NCBI GenBank assembly: GCA_020696915.1
Contig: JAJFMR010000108.1
Location: 1-8,589 of the forward strand
Source of the DNA: Rhizobiaceae bacterium
GTDB lineage: Bacteria; Pseudomonadota; Alphaproteobacteria; Rhizobiales; Rhizobiaceae
DNA: 8,589 nt
Direction of reading: 5' to 3'
In this document: piece by piece, positions 5,179 through 8,589 of the stretch
How the letters are laid out: each line of letters starts with the position of its first letter
How positions within the stretch are numbered: the first letter of the stretch is position 1
Translations under genes and position numbers: made by a program
Notes under the pieces: model-generated
What the model saw: the letters and a program-made list of their open reading frames with translations, nothing else
Database searches by the model: none
Told to the model about the DNA's origin: nothing

Positions 5179-6288
5179 ATGCCCTGGAACGACAAGAGCG
5201 GCGGCGGCCCCTGGGGCGGCGGCAACAATGGCGGGCCGTGGGGCCAGGGGCCCCGCGGTCCCGGCGGGCCGCAGGGTTCGCCTCCCGACCTCGAGGACAT
5301 CATTCGCCGCGGCCAGGACCGGCTGAAGCAGGCACTGCCGGGCGGCGGCCGCGCAAGCCCGGCCCTGTTCGGCCTCATAGCAGTCGGCCTGCTGGCGCTG
5401 TGGCTGTTCCAGGCGATCTACACGGTGCAGCCGGACGAGCTCGCGGTCGAGCTGCGGTTCGGACAGCCGAAGCAGGATCTTTCGGAGCCGGGCCTGCATT
5501 TCCATTGGTGGCCGGTGGAGACCGTGGAAATTGCCAATACTGCCGAGAAGCTGGTGGGCCTCGGTGAGGTCCGCGGCAACACATCGTCCGGGCTGATGCT
5601 GTCCGGCGACCAGAACATCGTCGACGTGAAGTTCTCGATTGCCTATCAGGTAGCCGATCCCAATGCCTATCTGTTCAACGTGGCGAATGCCGACGAAATG
5701 GTGCGGCAGATCGGCGAAAGCGCGATGCGCGAGTCCGTCGGCCGGCGGCCCGCGCAGGATATCTTCCGCGACGATCGCCAGGGCATCGCCGACGATGTGC
5801 GCGCCATCATCCAGACCACGCTCGACCAGTATGGTACCGGACTTGCGATCAACGCCATTTCCATCGAGGACGCGGCGCCGCCGCGCGAAGTGGCCGACGC
5901 CTTCGACGAGGTGCAGCGAGCCGAGCAGGACGAGGACCGTTTCGTGGAGGAATCCAACCAGTATTCCAACCAGCGGCTCGGCCAGGCGCGCGGCGAGGCC
6001 GCACAGATTCGCGAAGAGGCAGCCGCCTACAAGAACCGGATCGTCCAGGAGGCCGAAGGCGAGGCGCAGCGCTTCATCTCGGTCTACGATGAATATGCCA
6101 AGGCTCCGGAAGTGACGCGCGAGCGGCTGTTCATCGAAACCATGGAAAAGGTGCTCGGCGGCTCCAACAAGGTCATCGTCGGGCAAGGCAGCGGCCAGGG
6201 CGTAATTCCCTACCTGCCGCTGCCCGAACTGCAGAAGCGGGCGCCCGCCGCCGAAGGTGCCGCGCCCGCCCCCCAAGGAGCCAATTGA
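5179..6288 (+). CDS. hflK: FtsH protease modulator HflK
   Basis: HflK pairs with HflC in a membrane-anchored, mostly periplasmic assembly around the FtsH protease, limiting its access to membrane substrates. The 369-residue protein begins with a Gly/Pro/Trp-rich cytoplasmic segment (1-35), then an amphipathic stretch, one membrane segment at about 61-81, an SPFH/prohibitin domain from about 82 to 250, and a charged Ala/Glu/Arg-rich coiled coil (about 245-310). YTVQPDELAVELRFGQ and the GLHFHWWP segment are typical of HflK. A short Pro/Ala tail ends the protein. The ATG has GAAAGGA five bases upstream. Its TGA shares one base with the hflC ATG (TGATG), so the subunits are translationally coupled. 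Confidence 0.97.
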   Translation: MPWNDKSGGGPWGGGNNGGPWGQGPRGPGGPQGSPPDLEDIIRRGQDRLKQALPGGGRASPALFGLIAVGLLALWLFQAIYTVQPDELAVELRFGQPKQDLSEPGLHFHWWPVETVEIANTAEKLVGLGEVRGNTSSGLMLSGDQNIVDVKFSIAYQVADPNAYLFNVANADEMVRQIGESAMRESVGRRPAQDIFRDDRQGIADDVRAIIQTTLDQYGTGLAINAISIEDAAPPREVADAFDEVQRAEQDEDRFVEESNQYSNQRLGQARGEAAQIREEAAAYKNRIVQEAEGEAQRFISVYDEYAKAPEVTRERLFIETMEKVLGGSNKVIVGQGSGQGVIPYLPLPELQKRAPAAEGAAPAPQGAN

Positions 6289-7448
6289 TGGCAAACCGTC
6301 TCCCGCTGATTGCCGTCGTCGCTGCCCTGCTCCTTTTTCTGCTGTATTCGGCGGTCTTCGTCGTCAACGAACGGCAGCAGGCGATCGTGCTCCGCTTCGG
6401 CGAAATCGTCGATGTCAAGGAAGAGCCCGGGATTTACTTCAAGGCGCCGTTCCCGTTCTTCGAGGCCGACAATGTGCAGCTCATCGAAGACCGCGTCATG
6501 CGGTTCGATCTCGACGACATCCGCGTCCAGGTCTCGGGCGGCAAGTTCTACGAAGTCGACGCGTTCGTCGCCTACCGCATCTCCGACCCGCGGACGTTCC
6601 GCCAGGCTGTTTCGGGCAGTGTCGAGCTGGCCGAGCAGCGGCTGAGGACCCGCCTCGACGCCGCGCTGCGGCGCGTTTACGGCGTGCGCGGCTTCGAGGC
6701 TGCTCTATCGGAGGAGCGCGCCGAAATGATGCGCGAAGTCGCCGACCAGCTCCGCCCCGACGCTACCTCGCTCGGCCTCGAGATCGAGGACGTGAGGATC
6801 AGGCGCACCGACCTGACGGCCGAGGTGTCGCAGCAGACCTATGAGCGCATGAAGGCCGAACGCCTGGCCGAGGCCGAGCGTCTGAGGGCGCGCGGCCGCG
6901 AGGCCGCGCAACGTATCCGCGCCCGCGCCGACCGCGAGGTGGTGGAGATCGTCGCGGAGGCCCGCCGCGAATCCGAGATCCTGCGAGGCGAGGGCGAGGC
7001 GCAACGGAACGCCATCTTTGCGGACGCTTTCGAGCGGGACCAGGGTTTCTTCGAGTTCTACCGGTCGATGATCGCCTACGCCAATGCCCTGCAGGGGACC
7101 GGGACCACGATGGTGCTGTCGCCGGATTCGGAGTTCTTCCGCTTTTTCCGGGGCTCGGATGGGGCGACAGGTGCTGCCGGCGCTCCGGCAGGCGGTGCAC
7201 TTCCGGCGCCCCAGTCTGGGCCGGCTGCCGAAGCGCTTCCTCCGTCAGATCGGCCCGCCTCGCAATCCGAGGGGCCCGCAGCCGACGCCCTGCCGTCGGC
7301 AGATCAGCCCGCCTCGCAGTCCGAAGGGCCTGCAGCCGGCGCCCTGCCGCCGACAGATGGGCCGGCCTCGCAATCCGAGGGGCCCGCAGCCGACGCCCTG
7401 CCGCCGGCGGATCCCGGATCGGGCGACGTGACCGGCGCCAACCCTTGA
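6288..7448 (+). CDS. hflC: FtsH protease modulator HflC with a long repeat tail
   Basis: HflC is the partner of HflK around FtsH. The 386-residue protein has an N-terminal membrane anchor (about 5-25), an SPFH domain starting VNERQQAIVLRFGE (26-39), FKAPFPFFE, then an Arg/Glu/Ala coiled coil (about 190-250) and a conserved C-terminal core ending near SEFFRFFRGS (about residue 287). Family members normally stop soon after this; here about 100 extra residues follow, low in complexity and made largely of an 18-residue repeat. By HflC topology the tail would lie in the periplasm. I chose ATG 6288 (MANRLPL), not the adjacent TTG at 6285; AAGGAG (6275-6280) sits seven bases before it. Despite its name HflC is not itself known to be a protease. 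Confidence 0.96.
   Translation: MANRLPLIAVVAALLLFLLYSAVFVVNERQQAIVLRFGEIVDVKEEPGIYFKAPFPFFEADNVQLIEDRVMRFDLDDIRVQVSGGKFYEVDAFVAYRISDPRTFRQAVSGSVELAEQRLRTRLDAALRRVYGVRGFEAALSEERAEMMREVADQLRPDATSLGLEIEDVRIRRTDLTAEVSQQTYERMKAERLAEAERLRARGREAAQRIRARADREVVEIVAEARRESEILRGEGEAQRNAIFADAFERDQGFFEFYRSMIAYANALQGTGTTMVLSPDSEFFRFFRGSDGATGAAGAPAGGALPAPQSGPAAEALPPSDRPASQSEGPAADALPSADQPASQSEGPAAGALPPTDGPASQSEGPAADALPPADPGSGDVTGANP
7218..7418 (+). repeat. Tandem repeat, 54-base unit, about 3.7 copies, inside hflC
   Basis: Units start at 7218, 7272, 7326 and 7380, the last one partial. Each full unit encodes 18 residues close to GPAADALPPADQPASQSE. All units keep the reading frame. Copies 2 and 4 begin with the same run GGGCCCGCAGCCGACGCCCT. 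Similarity at the base level, not only in protein, points to recent duplication by slippage or unequal recombination, so copy number may vary between strains. Confidence 0.93.
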
Positions 7449-7461
7449 CGCGGATCAGCCG

Positions 7462-7647
7462 GTGTCGGATTTCGTTGCCGCGCTCGGTCTTGTTCTGGTT
7501 ATCGAGGGTCTGGTCTATGGCGGCTTTCCCGAACTCGCGAAACGGCTCGCCACCGAGGTTCACGCCACTCCCGAACATGTGCTGCGAATAGCCGGACTGG
7601 CGGCCATCGCAGCCGGCGTCGGCCTCGTCTGGCTGGTGCGCGGGTAA
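7462..7647 (+). CDS. Small membrane protein, DUF2065 family
   Basis: The 61-residue product has two hydrophobic segments, about residues 4-20 and 41-58, joined by a short loop with EHVLRIAG, and fits the DUF2065 (YjeT-like) family, which usually lies next to hflC. It would sit in the inner membrane. Function is unknown; the fixed position between hflC and a DegP protease suggests a role near HflKC-FtsH, which is inference. I take GTG at 7462 as the start since it gives the family-like MSDFVAALGLVLVIEGL; the ribosome site is poor. Only 13 bases separate it from the hflC stop, so coupled translation is likely. Confidence 0.88.
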   Translation: MSDFVAALGLVLVIEGLVYGGFPELAKRLATEVHATPEHVLRIAGLAAIAAGVGLVWLVRG

Positions 7648-7761
7648 CGGAGGATTTATCCGGCCGCAAATGGCCAAGGTCGCAAACACGCCCTAATTTG
7701 CACCATCATGGGAACGGCCGGCGTCGGACCGCGCCGCCGTTTCAGGCTCCGGGAGCAACGC

Positions 7762-8589
7762 ATGACACTGAAACTCCTTCTGCCCGCGTTGCGAAGGGCG
7801 TGGCTTTCGGCAGCGCTGGTGCTGGCCGCCGCCGGCGCAGCCATGCCGACGCTGCCGACCGGGGCCGCCGCCCAGGCGGTCGCGCCGCCGCGTCCCCCGC
7901 AGCAAGGTTCCCCGCAGCCGGGTACCGCGCCGGTACCGAACGGGCCGGCTTCGGTGGCCGATCTCGCCGAGGGTCTGCTGGAAGCGGTCGTCAACATCTC
8001 CACCTCGCAGAGCGTCAGTGGTTCGGAGGGCGAGGGCACTGTGCCGCTTCCCGAGGCGCCCGAGGGCTCGCCCTTCCAGGACTTCTTCGATGACTTCTTC
8101 AGGGATCGCCGAGGCGGCCCCGGCCAGCAGATGCAGTCGCTGGGCTCCGGGTTCGTCATTGATGCGGTGGAAGGCATTCTCGTCACCAACAACCATGTCA
8201 TCACCGATGCCGACGAGATCGAGGTCAATTTTTCAGATGGTTCCAAGCTCAAGGCCGAGCTGGTCGGAACCGATACGAAGACCGACATCGCCGTCCTCAA
8301 GGTCGATCCCACGCTGAAGAAACTCAAGGCGGTGACCTTCGGCGATTCCGACCGGATGCGGATCGGCGACTGGGTGATGGCGATCGGTAATCCATTCGGA
8401 CTGGGCGGCACGGTCACGGTCGGCATCATTTCGGCACGGAACCGCGACATAGACGCGGGCCCCTACGACGACTTCATCCAGACCGACGCTGCGATCAACC
8501 GCGGCAATTCCGGCGGTCCGCTCTTCAACATGTATGGCGAGGTCGTCGGCATCAACACGGCGATCATCTCCCCATCCGGCGGTTCGATC
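7762..8589 (+). CDS. DegP/DegQ-type periplasmic serine protease, 3' end cut by the window
   Basis: This DO-family (HtrA) endopeptidase degrades misfolded envelope proteins. The 276 visible residues include a signal peptide (basic MTLKLLLPALRRAW, hydrophobic core to about 27, likely cut after an Ala near 36-38), a Pro/Gln-rich linker (40-63), the LA-loop region with FQDFFDDFF (105-113), and the chymotrypsin-fold domain with H145 in TNNHV, D175 in TDIAVLK and S250 in GNSGGPL. PDZ domains must lie beyond the window edge. The start ATG 7762 has GGGAG six bases upstream; an in-frame ATG at 7708 would add 18 residues before the signal peptide and has no good ribosome site. The frame is open to the last base. 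The 114-base gap before it may hold its own promoter, but I see no clear one. Confidence 0.96.
   Translation, partial: MTLKLLLPALRRAWLSAALVLAAAGAAMPTLPTGAAAQAVAPPRPPQQGSPQPGTAPVPNGPASVADLAEGLLEAVVNISTSQSVSGSEGEGTVPLPEAPEGSPFQDFFDDFFRDRRGGPGQQMQSLGSGFVIDAVEGILVTNNHVITDADEIEVNFSDGSKLKAELVGTDTKTDIAVLKVDPTLKKLKAVTFGDSDRMRIGDWVMAIGNPFGLGGTVTVGIISARNRDIDAGPYDDFIQTDAAINRGNSGGPLFNMYGEVVGINTAIISPSGGSI

Noticed and set aside
5113..6294. Minus-strand 393-codon frame opposite hflK.
   Set aside because: It mirrors the HflK codons exactly and has no independent motif; HflK is certain.
7218..7418. Possible CRISPR-like array.
   Set aside because: The 54-base units are contiguous without unique spacers and keep the hflC reading frame; they are coding tandem repeats.
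7656..8450. Minus-strand 264-codon frame opposite the protease gene.
   Set aside because: The plus strand carries the complete HtrA catalytic triad; the minus reading is Ser/Pro-rich antisense.

Overview
The window looks like chromosomal DNA of an alphaproteobacterium in the order Hyphomicrobiales (Rhizobiales), most likely close to Mesorhizobium and other Phyllobacteriaceae. The evidence is the high GC content, a circularly permuted two-piece tmRNA gene with the tag ANDNYAEARLAA, an alphaproteobacterial SspB, and the gene run folA-hflK-hflC-DUF2065-degP. Genus is inferred from remembered family resemblance only.

Region 1 (about 1-1320, minus strand) concerns ribosome rescue and tagged-protein turnover. 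The permuted ssrA gene is transcribed toward sspB, whose product normally hands ssrA-tagged proteins to ClpXP. The sspB frame is abnormal. After about 162 SspB-like codons it runs, without a stop, through an out-of-frame remnant of a DUF4169 gene and then in frame through a ribbon-helix-helix (RHH) gene. This reads as a deletion fusion: the SspB C-terminal tail and the DUF4169 start are missing. It is the most unusual thing in the window.

Region 2 (1359-3320) holds divergent acdS (ACC deaminase, minus) and thyA (thymidylate synthase, plus) with a 150-base shared upstream region. No acdR-type regulator is present. acdS carries all five residues used to tell true ACC deaminases from related PLP enzymes.

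Region 3 (3336-5031) holds an alpha/beta hydrolase on the minus strand, convergent with thyA, then a 340-base gap without a convincing gene, then folA (dihydrofolate reductase). ThyA and FolA form the dTMP/tetrahydrofolate cycle.

Region 4 (about 5091-8589, plus strand) is an envelope protein quality-control cluster. hflK and hflC overlap by one base and encode the HflKC complex that surrounds FtsH. A small DUF2065 membrane protein follows, then a DegP/DegQ-type periplasmic protease cut by the window edge. HflC has a roughly 100-residue tail built largely of 18-residue (54-base) tandem repeats. A promoter-like TTGAAA-17-TATAGA sits before hflK.

Most of the window is ordinary core chromosome. 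I see no CRISPR array, insertion sequence, phage gene or wholly new multi-gene system. The best leads are the sspB/DUF4169/RHH fusion beside ssrA, the hflC repeat tail and the placement of acdS.
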